NCBI RefSeq assembly: GCF_023159225.1
Contig: NC_063173.1
Location: forward strand, 10,268,852 to 10,332,851
Length of the DNA: 64,000 bases
Source: Perognathus longimembris pacificus
Taxonomy: Eukaryota > Chordata > Mammalia > Rodentia > Heteromyidae
Reading direction: 5' to 3'
The notes under the pieces were generated by a model. The model was given only the letters and a program-made list of their open reading frames with translations, had not been told where the DNA came from and ran no database searches. Below are positions 13,851-25,829 of this stretch, piece after piece (positions within the stretch are counted from its first letter, which is position 1; every line of letters begins with the position of its first letter). Position numbers and translations under genes: made by a program.

Positions 13851-15476
13851 GTATTAAATGCATGATCTCTTAGTTATTAAATTCCCCAGCACATTTTTCT
13901 GGCTAGGTGGTGAGAAGGGAAAACTCTTTGGCCCTCCAGAGAGTTTTCCAAGTAATTACAGAGTCTTGTAATATTATTCACAGTAATCAGTGCTCTTGGC
14001 CTGATCCAGGAGAATGTCCACATTGACAAGGCTCAAGGAGCTGGGAGGAAGAAACATTTGCAGTGGAGACTTAGCAGTGCTGTGAATGTAATCACCTGTT
14101 TCGGATAAAATTCCCAAGGAGGAGCTTTTACCCCCTTTCCTACAACAATTTCTAGCATAATTTGTAAAGGAACGCCGACAGATTAGTGATTTCAGTTACT
14201 TAAAGGGATTGTGCAAGAGACCTACTTTAATGTAATCATCTCTGCCAACTTAAGTTGTTTTAAAATGGCTAATTCCTTAAACACCACCTTCTCAAAACAG
14301 GTGATGTTTCTACAAGAGTTTGTGCAATTATCATGTCAAGAATACCACTTTTTCCATCAGATCTGCAAAAATTCCAGTCTAGATACAAAGTGAACATAAT
14401 TTGAGTCACATTCTTACTGACTCCTACCCTCATTTCAGTTTCCTCTGCTCTTCTCTATCACGCTACACATGAAAACTTTCAAGCTCTCATCCATAATTGA
14501 ATGTTCCAGAATAACAAGGTGGCTGGCAGTATATAGAAGAAAAGCATTTTTGTGTAATGGTTGACATTTTAAACAAGCAAAAATAAAACAAAGAATGGTG
14601 TTTGTTTTCTCACTGGGGGTGGGGGGGGATATCTGAATATTATCAAAACTTCCTTTCACTTTCCTTGGACCAGATTCCTGGAAATAATGTTTATTCTCAT
14701 GCACATATCAATTATACTGCAGAGAAAAGAAATATGATGCAAAATAGCAATTCTCTATCAAATCTAGAAGTCGTGGACAGATGCAATAATAAACCAGAGC
14801 TCGTGTTTATGCACGCCTATCAGCTACAGGAAAAAGTAGACTTGTGAAGCTGGAATATATTCCATATAGTTTATTAGATCTGTCTTAAGTAAGTTCTATG
14901 CATTAACACACACACACACACACGAATGAACACACACACACATTTAATACATCCAACATAAGAGTTAATTGTTGGGTGGCAAGGACTATTTTTCTTGAAT
15001 ACTCACCATGCCCAGAACATCTATTCATTAACTATTTTATGAAATGTTTATGGTCTGCTTCTGTTATGACTTTGTTCTAGGAAACAAATAATGAAGAGTA
15101 AACAAGGTTTATATTTCCCTATATCCATGTATCTCATACATACTTACATGTACTTCAAGGAATAACATTACCTGACAGCTTATGCATGTCACAAACAGCA
15201 CAAAGAGAAGAGAAGCTGATTATATGAAGATTTGGCTAGAATATAATAGGAAGGATGTTATATAAAATGATGTTGTAAAGATGAAAGAGCCAGACCTTGA
15301 AGGGTCAGCTAAACTATTATATAAGATTTTATTGTTGACAGCTACAGAAAGCCTTTGAGAAAACAGAAACCAATGACAGGTAAAATTCAGTTTGTAGGAT
15401 TCTTCTGACTATTCATTAGTTTGGATAATAGGTGCAAAATTCTGATACGGAGACTCTTGTGATACTCTAATCAGGA
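13851..15476. other. Unassigned intron sequence with a small CA repeat
   Basis: Largely single-copy-looking. CA tracts lie at 14,907-14,942, interrupted by CGAATGAA. No exon signal is recognised. Confidence 0.4.
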
Positions 15477-15595
15477 GGGCTGAGCCTGCTGGCTCACATC
15501 TGCAATCCTGGAAACTTAGAACAAGGAGACAGGAAGGATCATAGTTTGAGACCAGTCTAGGAAAACAGTCTGTCCAACAACCAAGAGTGATGACA
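15477..15595 (+). mobile_element. Partial composite SINE (7SL-like left part)
   Basis: GGCTGAGCCTGCTGGCTCACATCTGCAATCCTGG and the later GTTTGAGACCAGTCTAGG correspond to the left half. The ID-like half is missing or too decayed to see. Confidence 0.5.
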
Positions 15596-16261
15596 TGTCT
15601 GTCACCCAATGGACACAGAAAGTGTATATGCAAACATTGGCCTCCAACAGGGCGGAAACAGATGTGAGGCCCCATCCCAAAGTCACTAAAGCAAAACGGG
15701 CTGCAGGTTGTGGCAATCAATTCCACCAAATGCACACAAATAAAAATAATGTCTTTCTCTTTATTTTCTTGACAACTACCTGACTTAGGTTGCAAGATAG
15801 AGTCCTCCCTTCACCCCACAAATTGAGAACTGGGTAGTGAAACTTCATCTGGCCAATGAGACCAGGGAATGAAGCAGCTCAGAAAGAGAAACCTTGCTAG
15901 AACACTTACATGGAAAACCTTTGAGTATGTCCTAGAGCTTTTCAACATATTAAGGAAAGGAACATGATAGAACTAGACAGAAGGGGGAGCTGATTCGATC
16001 TTACTGGTTCTGTGAAGATTTACAGATTTGTAGCAGAATGGTCTAACAAAATTCCATCTCAGCATTCAGCTGTAATCACATTGTACAATTTGATATCCTT
16101 TCTTGTATAATTTTTCAAGCATATAATTTTAATAGTCTTGTTTTCATGAAGTACTAGCATTAAATCTCATAATATTTCATTCACAATATAATGTTGTAAA
16201 TATCTTTTGTTTAAATTCATTCTAATGATGGAGATAGTAATAGTGAGAGTTAAAATGTAAA
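15596..16261. other. Unassigned intron sequence
   Basis: No repeat or coding signal that I can name. Confidence 0.35.
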
Positions 16262-16346
16262 GAGGGGGTTGTAGCTCAGTGGGAGTCATATTCTAGCATG
16301 TGTAAGCCCTCAGGGTTTACTCCAGCTTCAAGATCATACACATGAC

Positions 16347-16388
<42 letters not shown>
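16262..16388 (+). mobile_element. ID-type monomer SINE with CA tail
   Basis: GGGGTTGTAGCTCAGTGGGAG…CTAGCATGTGTAAGCCCTCAGG is the tRNA-like body. A CG/CA dinucleotide tract occupies about 16,351-16,387. Confidence 0.7.
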
Positions 16389-16390
<2 letters not shown>

Positions 16391-16531
16391 TAATTTACCA
16401 TCTTCTAGATAGATAGTTTGCTTAGTATTTTACACAAAATTGCAAGTACTAGGTTCAGGACTTGTGCTTATTTAACTTGTGCGCTCAGCTGGTGGCTTAC
16501 CACTTGAACCATACCTCCACCTTGGCTTTTT

Positions 16532-17647
16532 TTTCCCCCTATTTATTGTCAAAGTGATGTACAGAGAGGTTACAATTTCATATGTAAGGCCTTGGGTACA
16601 TTTCTTTTTTTTGTTTGTTTATTAATTGAACACAATTTTTTTTACAAGGTGTTGTGCAAAAAGGGTACAGTTACATAGTAGGGCAGTGTGTACATTTCTT
16701 GTGATATCTTACGTCCTGTTTTTCTATCCCTTCTCTAGGTCAGGTAGACATATATACAATATACAATGTATCAAGAACATATATAGTATTCACAGACTTT
16801 GTCTCTACTGTCTCTCCGTCTCCCTTTGTTAACAGTCATATATCAGGGAGATCATGCCCCTTTGTTTTCTGTGTTCTAGGCTTGTCTCGCTCAACATTAT
16901 TTGTTCGAGTTCTGACCATTTCCCTGTGAATAGCAATATTTCACCATTCCTAATCACTATGTAGTATTCCATTGTGTATAAGTACCATATTTTTTGGATC
17001 CATTCGTCTGTGGAGGGGCATCTGGGTTGTTTCCATATTTTGGCTATTGTGAATTGTGCCGCGATAAACATAGAAGTACAAATGTCTTTTTGATATCTTA
17101 GGTTTTGCTGTTTAGGATAGATGCCTAGGAGTGGTATGGCTGGGTCATAGGGTAGGTCTATATTGAGCTTTTTGAGAAACCTCCATACTGTTCTCCAAAG
17201 TGGTTGTACTAATTTGCACTCCCACCAACAATGGAGAAGGGTTCCTCTTTCCCCACACCCCTCCAGCATTTGTTGTTGCCTGAGTTCAGAGTATAGGCCA
17301 TCTAATTGGGGTGAGGTGGTATCTCAGGGTTGTTTTTATTTGCATTTCCTTTACTCCCAGGGATGTTGAGCATTTCCTCATGTGTTTCTTTGCCATTTTT
17401 ATATCTTCTCTTGTGAAGTCTCTCTTTAGCTCTTTTGCCCATTTCCTAATAGGTTTATTGGGCTTGGAGGGGCTTAGATTTTTGAGATCTCTGTAGATGA
17501 CAGATAACAGGCCTTTGTCAGTTGCTGTGCTGGTAAATATCCTTTCCCATATGGTTGGCTGTCTTTCTATTTTGGTGGCTATGTCCTTAGGTGTGCAGAA
17601 ACTTTTTAATTTGTAGTAGTTTGGGTACATTTCTTGTACTGTTGGTT
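16532..17647 (-). mobile_element. LINE-1 3' end (middle layer), split by a younger LINE-1
   Basis: The 3' terminal box, reversed (TTTATTGTCAAAGTGATGTACAG…), runs from about 16,541 to 16,591. Its continuation (TTGTACTGTTGGTTACC) follows after 17,635. The whole is flanked by a 13-bp duplication, ACCTTGGCTTTTT, at 16,519-16,531 and 17,648-17,660. Confidence 0.82.
16607..17620 (-). mobile_element. Young 5'-truncated LINE-1 (innermost layer)
   Basis: About 1.0 kb in reverse orientation with a T-run head. It is flanked by a perfect 15-bp duplication (TTGGGTACATTTCTT) at 16,592-16,606 and 17,621-17,635. It codes for the end of LINE-1 ORF2 in two blocks: 17,620-17,286 (begins …YYKLKSFCTPKD…, reaches REDIKMAKKHMRKCS and [16 protein letters not shown]) and 17,269-16,829 ([21 protein letters not shown]… to the stop). 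The blocks are in different frames and separated by a stop, so the copy is inactive. Its 3' UTR differs from that of the layer around it. Confidence 0.92.
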
Positions 17648-17811
17648 ACCTTGGCTTTTTATCAGATATTTTGAGAAGGAGTCTTTACTTTCTGGACCCC
17701 CTCTAACGGCAGTCTTTCAGATCTTTGCCTCCTGGGTATTGAGTATTAAAGTTCTGAGGACCAATATCCAGCTGCACAAAATGCGTTTTAATTGTCATTT
17801 AATCTATGTGA

Positions 17812-17930
17812 CAAATAATTTATGCCCGTTTTCCAAGTGATGGGTTTGAGGATAAGAAAGACACAGTGATTCGGGAACAATTTTCAGTTAAGGGAATAGC
17901 AAAGCCAAGACTCACATTTATTCCTTTTTA
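17812..17930 (-). repeat. MIR SINE, degenerate
   Basis: CCCGTTTTCCAAGTGATGGGTTTGAGG… and …GCAAAGCCAAGACTCACA follow the reversed MIR order. Confidence 0.55.
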
Positions 17931-19554
17931 TCCCTTGAATAGTTTTTAACTACATGTCTGGACCAAATACTGGCTTCTGTTCAATTACTTAAGATCATAA
18001 ACAATGTTGTATTTTTCTTGTTTTGAATCTATTATTATAGTGCAATTACTAAACATGTTGTTTCTTGCATAAAGACAACTTTCCATTTTAAAGTTTATCA
18101 GTTGAAATGTGCAAGTTATTATTAACTTTGCTAAAACCTTTGTCATCACTCTAGATGCCAGCACTATCAAGTGATATAAGCATGAGCTCTGCTGTTTCTG
18201 AGAGCTATAAACACTCATGAGTGAGGCCTTTCTCCATAATCATTTCACCATAAGTTTCACTCATTTTTAAGCAGGGATGTGGCAGGAGATTAAGAGAAAA
18301 TTATAATGTTTATTTTTAGTCTACAGAGCTTTTTTTCTATTGTTGATCACATTATCACCTGTAAGGAATCCATGCTCAGTATGACCGATTAACCTTATTC
18401 TACACGTAAGAAAGAAAGTCTCAAAACTAAGTTGTTGAGTTCTTTTTAAGTTATAGTTCTTAGCTGTAGAGATTTTCTTGGTTGAAAAAGATAGCAGTTT
18501 CATGGCATGAATAATATAGTAACATTAATTTATATAAACTTATCAAAATGGCATAAATGTATACTCCAATAATATAGAACTTCAAGGCTCTGATTTTAGA
18601 AGCACTGGTGTGCTTTGTTCAATGTGTATATTTTTGTATTTATGGCATAGGATCATTAATCACTACCACCATCTTAAAAACAGTAGACATGTATTTAATA
18701 TGCAAAACAGATTTTCCTTAACAAATCATGCAGTCTCACACCCTAAAACTACACCGTAATCAGATTCACAGTTCACATTGCCTCTTCTTTTCAATCGTCT
18801 CCTCAAACACTGGCCATCTTTCTGGCGCAGATGTCTCTTACATAACTTAATCCTCACACAAGCAAATCACACAGCTCGGACATCAACCCTGACATAATTC
18901 CTTCTGCCTGGGCAATACCCTCACTGAAAACAGTCAAGGTGTCAATATCTCACATGTCACGGATGCTTTCATTATATTTTTCATAAGACAAGTACACCCC
19001 ATAGATCAGAGGCACTCTGAGATGTAATGGTGCTGAGATCCCTAGAGTGTCCGGCTGTCACCACTCTCTGAAACACCTATTTGTGACCATAAAAACAAGA
19101 ACGAACAATGTTTCTTCTTTCTAGCCCAAAACAACAGAAGCAATATTTTAACTGAACCTCCACCCCTCCTCAAAAGCTATAAATGCTATTGCACAACAGT
19201 GAAATCTGCAACTTTATGCATTAGCTAAAAAGTGCTTGCTGTAGAATAAAGCTCTGTAAATCATGGTAAATCATTTAAACAAGTGGTTTAGTAGTTCATG
19301 AAGGCCTGAAACAGCTTCCAATAAATAAAAAAAGCAATAAAAATAATGCGATCCACCATTTTTAACGAGTCTCAATTTAATTAGCAAGCAGGGATTTTAG
19401 AATTTGATTCATTTTGTGGCTTTCAGCTGCTTTCTTAATATTTAGTCTGTCTCTAAAAACTGTAAAGCACTGGTGATCCTACTTAGATTGTCTATCTCAG
19501 GCACTTGAAAATACATATTTGTATTTTTGTAACTTGATCTCTATTTAACTACTA
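17931..19554. other. Repeat-poor intron block
   Basis: About 1.6 kb without a nameable repeat. The part 19,200-19,480 is rich in homeodomain-like TAATT cores (CAATTTAATTAGCAAGC) and has the look of a conserved non-coding element. That can only be tested by alignment. Confidence 0.35.
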
Positions 19555-19770
19555 CTAGCTACTATTTATTTAGTTTATACTGAAATGTTAAGCATTGTTT
19601 AACACAAGAGGCACAACCACTCTGTAAGGTAGGCATGATTATTCTTTACACTTTCACCTCTAGAAATTGAGAGTTAGAGGCAAAATCTCTTACTAAAGTT
19701 CTCACACGTATAAATGACAAATTCAGGATATGAACCTAACTATTCCTAACCCGGGTGTCCACACCTATGC
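19555..19770 (-). repeat. MIR SINE, degenerate
   Basis: TAAGGTAGGCATGATTATTC, TTGAGAGTTAGAGGCAAAATC and GGATATGAACCTAACTATTC are the reversed MIR landmarks in order. Confidence 0.65.
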
Positions 19771-19940
19771 CTTCTGAAGGACCCAATGGTTTGATTATTG
19801 AAACTTTACCTATTGGTTTCATAACATATGGAAATTATGCTTTCTCTTAAAACGTCATGTAATTCCCATTGATTATAGCCAGAAATCATACAAACGTAGT
19901 ATATACAGGTAACTCTATTTTCTGGCATCATGCAGTCTGA

Positions 19941-20144
19941 CAGGGCTTCTCAAACTTAGCACTGTTAGTATCTTTGGACTAAATACATTTTATTATGGAA
20001 GATGGTTGTCCTGTTCATATGCAATATTTAGGTTTAGCCTTTGTCTCTGCTGAGTGACATTTCCTAGTTGTAGTACCCTAACACCTCCCCAAATAGAGGT
20101 AATGTCTTCTGGACATCAAAGTCCCTTGCTGTTGAAGACCTCTG
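19941..20144 (-). mobile_element. MER5A-like hAT DNA transposon fossil
   Basis: The ends CAGGGCTTCTCAA and TTGAAGACCTCTG approximate the MER5A terminal inverted repeats, and the interior (CTTAGCACTGTTAG…, GGTTGTCCTGTTCATATGC…) follows the consensus in reverse. It is non-autonomous and has no coding capacity. Confidence 0.72.
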
Positions 20145-20572
20145 ATTCACACAAGAGTCATCCCAGCAGGGTAAATAAAACCATCAGAGTACAACTAAGA
20201 GCAAGTCATCTGATTACATCAGCTCTACACAACTATTCTCTAAAATTTCCAAATACTAAGAATGACATAGGGCAGCAGTTTTTGTTTTTGTTTTTTTTAA
20301 CTTTGTTACTGATTTCTTTATAAGATCATTTCCAAGGATGTAACGTCATTCTGTGAGCTCCCAAACTGTGAAATATCAAGGATAATATGAATTTCTACTA
20401 CCTGCAAATAAGTAAATGTGAGACTAGCCTGTGATATATACTTCTAATATCAAAGGTTTGGTCTTAATATGAAGCACAAAAGTCATAATTTCATAGGGTA
20501 ATATATAATAATTTATACATGTTATTCTGATCTTTTGCTGATTTACCTTAGTAATCGGTAAATACTGTTTTT
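20145..20572. other. Unassigned AT-rich intron sequence
   Basis: No repeat or exon signal seen. Confidence 0.35.
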
Positions 20573-20655
20573 AAATTTTATTTTTAAGTAGTTATACAAA
20601 AGAGTTGCCATTTGAGAGAGTATTGTATTGAACACAGTAAATTTTGAATGATGCC
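20573..20655 (-). mobile_element. LINE-1 3' terminal fragment
   Basis: TAGTTATACAAAAGAGTTGCC is the reversed end box of the second LINE-1 3' UTR lineage, also seen at 29,036, 48,590 and 60,286. Confidence 0.55.
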
Positions 20656-21214
20656 ACCCTTAGTTTTCTCTTTAAAGAATTTTGTTGTTACATTATATTA
20701 TATTAAGACAAATTGACTCTAAATTATTTTCTGTCGCAAAACAAAATTAATATAAATATATTGCAGGTTTGAGTATTCAGTAGGGCTACTGCAGTTAAAG
20801 CTTTTCATTTTACTGAACATATATATGCTTAACATTTTAAACTAGTAAGCTATAAGAATTGTTGTGAAAGATAATAAGCTATGAAAAAATTCATTTTATA
20901 TCTGGTATCTTTACGATATCAACAGAATCACATTGACATAAAACATATACATTTTTGCATCTAAATTTTTTTCTTATTTCACAAATATTGTGACTAGAAA
21001 AAGAAGTTATTTGAGACAGAATTATGTACCATTTAGATGTGCATGTTTTTTTTTTATGTGTTTTTGGATGTATGTGAGAAAAAGAAAGGTTTGCACACTC
21101 CCTTGTGGAGAAAAAAAGTGCTGCTGACTCAAAGTGAGTATAGTTCCAAAAAGACCAGATCTTCTATGTCCAGGGGAAAGTTAATACCATAGGTAAAATT
21201 AAGAGTTACAGAAA
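20656..21214. other. Unassigned AT-rich intron sequence
   Basis: Very AT-rich, with short A/T runs. Nothing nameable. Confidence 0.35.
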
Positions 21215-21365
21215 TAGACCTCTCTAGATTTAACTACCTACTTAACATTATTATATACTCTGGGACATTGGGCAAGTCATTCAGTCCCTCTTAATCTCAT
21301 TCTTTATTGTAAACATCACAAAATAAAAGTTGAATATAATCCATAAGGTTGTTAAGTATACTAAC
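21215..21365 (+). repeat. MIR SINE
   Basis: CTGGGACATTGGGCAAGTCATTC is the classic MIR core motif. CCATAAGGTTGTTAAG follows at the expected distance. Confidence 0.75.
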
Positions 21366-21537
21366 AGAGGAACCATGACCTATTGATATAGGAAAAACCT
21401 GAATATAATTAATAGTCTTCAGTAATATTTATATTTCACTGCAAGTCAGGTGCTTACTTAGACTGGTACAATAAATACATCAAACCCACTCAATGACACC
21501 AACATTATATTTTAATCTATTTTCTCTTAAAGAATGT

Positions 21538-21755
21538 GAGCTAGGCACCAAGGGCTCATGCCTGTAATCCTACCTAGTAAGGAGGCTAAGATCTGACGAT
21601 CACGTCTGGAATCTAGCCTGGGCAGGAAAGTCCATGAGACTCTTATCTCAACTAAATAACAAAAAATACTGGAAATGGATCTGTGGCTCAAGTGGTAGAG
21701 CATAAAAGTCAGGGACAACTCTCAATCCCAGAATTGAAGCCCCAGGACAAGGGGG
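21538..21755 (+). mobile_element. Composite 7SL-like/ID-like SINE
   Basis: GAGCTAGGCACCAAGGGCTCATGCC to CCCAGAATTGAAGCCCCAGG, with both halves present. A short deletion removes part of the ID-like unit. Confidence 0.88.
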
Positions 21756-21955
21756 GAAGAAAAGGTAGACTATAGTTAGTTAAATACCTTTCCAAGTTCA
21801 TTAAGCTGCCAGTTAAAAATTGAGATTCTGAACCTGCAATTCAAAATTCATACCTCACTGGAAACCACAAGGAAATATTTATGATATGTAGCTGCACCAA
21901 AATGAAGGTCGTTTCATTTCATGGAAACAGACTATGTTCAAATTCCAATCATGCA

Positions 21956-21959
<4 letters not shown>

Positions 21960-21995
<36 letters not shown>
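21960..21995 (+). repeat. (TG)n microsatellite
   Basis: About 18 TG units, followed by a short CA stretch (CACGCACACACA). Confidence 0.95.
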
Positions 21996-21997
<2 letters not shown>

Positions 21998-22992
21998 CAC
22001 GCACACACATGTACTTGTTCTTTGCCAATTTCCTTTTCCTTACATTAGACATAATAGGATTAAATAACATATCTAGGGTTTAATATTGTGCCTCATGTGA
22101 CTCTTTTAGAGCCAGGATTCACTAATATCTTTACACTGATATCTTTGATTGTAAACCCAACAAGATTAGAACTGGTAAAATATGAAGATTTTCCTCCCCT
22201 GGATGAATTTAAAGGAATGAAAACAAGCCTATGATATAACATATCTTAAAATATGTTTAAACAGCTGACACAAAAGAATATCAAGAAGATATCTCATCAA
22301 CAAATACTTGGAAATTCAAAACTCAGCTGCTCTTAGATTACACAAATACAAAATAAAAATATTTCTTGGGATTCTCCTGTCTTATTAGGTTTCCTAAGGT
22401 CCATTCACTGGCTAAAATGACCAAACGATTATACATAGACAGCATTGGAATTTCTCCAAATCCCTTGACCATATTAACCCTTCACTGGAGGCCCAGTGCC
22501 CACTGGGCTCGCACTACTAACCACATCCAAAAGCAGGAGCTATACTACATGCTGTTCATCCACAATGTTTAGTACACATCAGCTGTTCAAAGGAGATTCG
22601 CCATGGCGTTTCACACATGCTCATACAGCAATTTAACCTGTTTTATCTCTCACTTTCCCCATTTCCCTACCACCTGTTATTTATCAGCTTTTAGTGATTT
22701 TGATTTTGCACCCTTTATTCATGGATTCAATGTATTTTGATATTGTTCACTCTCTAAATCAGGTGAAATTTTTTTCTCCAAATGTAAAAAAATAATGCAA
22801 ATAATGCATGGCTCCAAACTGAGCATGTCTCCTCCTTTATTGTAATACATCTTTAAGACATTCAAGCCACAAACCAACCAACTTAGCTTTAGTATCTTTC
22901 GTATGTATTAACATATGTCAAAATATGGTCTTGATTACTTTATAAAGTTGGCTTATGCTTTATCTACTTAAACAATGTAGCTAGAAATCACA

Positions 22993-22993
<1 letters not shown>
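21996..22993. other. Unassigned intron sequence
   Basis: A pyrimidine-rich phrase near 22,650 faintly recalls LINE-1 3' UTR in reverse. Nothing firm. Confidence 0.3.

Positions 22994-23030
<37 letters not shown>
22994..23030 (+). repeat. (CA)n microsatellite
   Basis: Eighteen uninterrupted CA units. Confidence 0.95.
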
Positions 23031-23031
<1 letters not shown>

Positions 23032-24174
23032 CCCATAGGAAAAGTATTAAGAAAGTATATTTATACATGTCCCATTCTTCATTCATGAATGGGTAAGATA
23101 AAAATAAAAATGAGTCCACAATTTTTCAACTTATTTCAACTTGTGGTATCACTTTCCTTTCATAGAAATATATTTTAAGTGTTTATATTTAAAATGTTCT
23201 GACAATCCTTTAAAGTACAATATATTATTATGTATCTATCGATTTAATCTATAGATTTAATGTCCTTTGTAAAAAAGGAAAGAAAAGAGGAATAATTAAA
23301 ACTCCTTTTTAACAAAACTAAAGATTCTTAGTGACTAAATTAGTCTATTAGAAAACAAGACAGTAATAGCGGCTGGGGGGAAATGGAAAAAGATGTGTAC
23401 TTACTCAAGTATTCCCCAAACCTAGATCATCTGTACTATGTGGTTATAGTATTTATTGGTGAATTTTTCAGTTTCTGCCTGGGTATCTGTCACCATTTTT
23501 ATAATGTGTCATATAAACAGATGTAACAGGCTTGTAGCTACCTATTTAAGTAAAGTGAACATCTGTGAATACTTGGACTATCTGATTCCACCCCTCTCCC
23601 TTGTATAATCTCAATATGTTCTTTCTTAAATGAACATTGGGTGTTGGGTCCCCTTCAAGCATATTATAAACCACCATGCGACAGCAAAAAAAAACAACAC
23701 TCTAAGGAGTAAAATTAAAATATGTACACTGCATATTTTCCATGCAGAGTATATAAAGGACCAGGGAAAGCTTTCTTCTTAAGAAAAGAGGGGAGTGGCT
23801 ACAAAGTGCTCAGTCCAAATATCCTCCCATGAAACTTTTGAGTATCTATCCAGAGTGCTGAAAAGGTGTTCTAGAAAGACAAAGGATACGGTGGTATGCA
23901 TGGTACTGATGAGTTCAGGAAGCAATATTTTCCTTTAACATGGAAGCTGGCATCCCCCAAAAGACAGAAATAGCACAACTAACCCTGAAATATGTAACAA
24001 CATAGAAATAACAGAGAAATTAAAAAAAAAAAACATTCCTTGCACACCGTGAAGAGAGTAGCACAAAGCATGTCTGACAAAAGACAGCATGCCTAAGCAA
24101 CTGAGAACTCACAACAGGTGTACTTCTTTGAACATCTAACTTCCGGTTTTAAAAAAGGAATACTAGGAATCTCG
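23031..24174. other. Unassigned intron sequence
   Basis: AT-rich, apparently single-copy. No coding or repeat call. Confidence 0.35.
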
Positions 24175-24440
24175 GATGTGTGCTGTGGGAGGATGGGGTT
24201 CAAAGGTGAGTGTAGAGGAATGGAGAGGTGATTGATGGGCATACGGAGTCATGAAGCGCGATGTACATAGGTGACAAGGGCCCTAGGAGACTGAAGGGGA
24301 GGGATGGAGTTGGGAGAAATGTGGGAGGATGATGAGAGGAGTGGCATTCATCAAGAACCATTGTGGCCCCAAATTGACATGTTTCATTGAAACCTCTCTG
24401 TACTGCTACGTATGGGTAATTAAAAATAACGAACAACACA
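24175..24440 (+). mobile_element. Old LINE-1 3' UTR fragment
   Basis: A G-rich block (GGAGGGATGGAGTTGGGAG…) is followed by a degenerate terminal phrase (TGAAACCTCTCTGTACTGC) and an A-rich end, the layout of LINE-1 3' ends elsewhere in the window. Confidence 0.45.
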
Positions 24441-25077
24441 TGTGAAACACAATAGACTTCCTTCTTAGCTCCACTCACTCTGCCACTGGAGCGAGAGGAT
24501 TCACTCCATGCCTACAATGCCCCGTCCCTGCCCTGCTCGGGCCAGCCGGCCTGCAGCCAGCGTGAGGAGTGCAGATTATCTCTAGCTTAGTCCTGTAGGG
24601 CTCCATGGTAGTCAATAAAATACCAGGTGGGGTATGGGAAGAAGGCGAAAGAGAGAGGCTGCCTTGGCACTAGTCGGTGTCCATTTCTTTACAAGAAGTA
24701 AAGCGATGGTGTACCAGCCCCCCCCTCTGGGTCTGGCTGCTGAAGTGTTCTGTGAAGCAGCCACAAGACGACTCCTAAATAAACACAAACACTTGTTCCC
24801 CCACGCTGAAAGTCCCCTTCCCACCGCAGCTGCTCCGGAAGCCAGTGTGGGCCGCCTGGCATGGGGCTCTACATGGAGAAGCCTGCGAGAGGCCCGGAGT
24901 GCGGGTCATCAGCTTAGGTGTTGCCCTGGTGGGTCTGTCGGGGTCCCACTCGCTGCCGTGTGGGCTTCCTGCTCTGGTGCTCCCCGTGGGGCAAGGGGAA
25001 GGACGCCTCGGTGAGAGAAGGAAGGCAGGGTGCAGGCCGGCTGAGAGGGACTGTCGCCTGCCTGCTGGAGACTGGCT

Positions 25078-25097
25078 TTCAGCACCACCCGCTGTCC
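25078..25097 (+). promoter_or_regulatory. Paired RE1/NRSF-like half-sites, second half inverted
   Basis: TTCAGCACC is an exact left half of the RE1 silencer. Two bases later CCGCTGTCC is close to the reverse complement of the right half (GGACAGCGCC). The orientation is not the canonical one. Confidence 0.35.
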
Positions 25098-25812
25098 CCT
25101 CTCTCGTAATAAGTGCCACTCTGAGACAGGATCACTTAGAAAGCAACTCTCCTTCCTTCCCACCTCGACCTTCTCGTTCCCTTTTTCTTTCCATTCCGAG
25201 CCCCTGGGTGGCGTGGGGAAGGGCATGCTGCATGGGAAGCGTGTGCCATAGACAGCACGAATGCAAAGGCATGCAGAACGCCTGCCTCAATCCTTGCAGC
25301 TTTGCTCTCCTTCCGCCCGTCGCTCCCGCCCTTTCCAACAACAGGTTCAATTCACCAAGGCCATGGGCGAATGGAGCCGAGTAAGCCTCCCCCCCCCCCC
25401 GCGGCCCCCTGGTTCCACGCTCCACCCACGCCCCCTCCCCCAAAGCACACTGTGAGCTCCTCAGGGAGCCCAGGGCTCCCCAATCCTTCCGAGCTAGGGG
25501 ACACCTGGGCACACAGACACTTCCCAAGCTTACCCCCTGTGGGCGCAGCTGGCAGCGAGATGCAGTCTAGCTAGCCCCCCTGTAAAGTTGGGCTGCAGGA
25601 ATCAGGTGAATAGAGCGGCCTGTCCAGTCCTGGGAGACCCCCACACCCCGAGATGGTCTTCAGTGTGTCCCCTGTGCTCAGGGTGTGCAGAAGAGCCGAG
25701 CTGCGGCAATCTTCCAGCTACCAAGAAGGGGGAAGGGGGAAAGGGGAGAGCGGAGGAGGGAGGGGAGGTAGTTTGTATTTATAGAGAACAGAGTTCTCTG
25801 CGTAACTTTTTG

Positions 25813-25829
25813 GTGCCACCAAGTGGCAC
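25813..25829 (+). promoter_or_regulatory. CTCF-like inverted repeat
   Basis: GTGCCAC-CAA-GTGGCAC is a perfect 7-bp inverted repeat. Its core CCACCAAGTGGCAC differs from the CTCF consensus at one key base. Confidence 0.3.

Larger units (their letters stand above)
16445..17778 (-). mobile_element. Composite SINE, host of two nested LINE-1 insertions
   Basis: The ID-like end (GGTTCAGGACTTGTGC… CCACTTGAACCATACC) lies left of 16,518. The 7SL-like end (GGACCCCC… GCCTCCTGGGTATTGAG… AATATCCAGCTG) lies right of 17,661. Removing the 1.1 kb between the two ACCTTGGCTTTTT copies brings the halves together as one reverse-oriented SINE. Confidence 0.78.
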
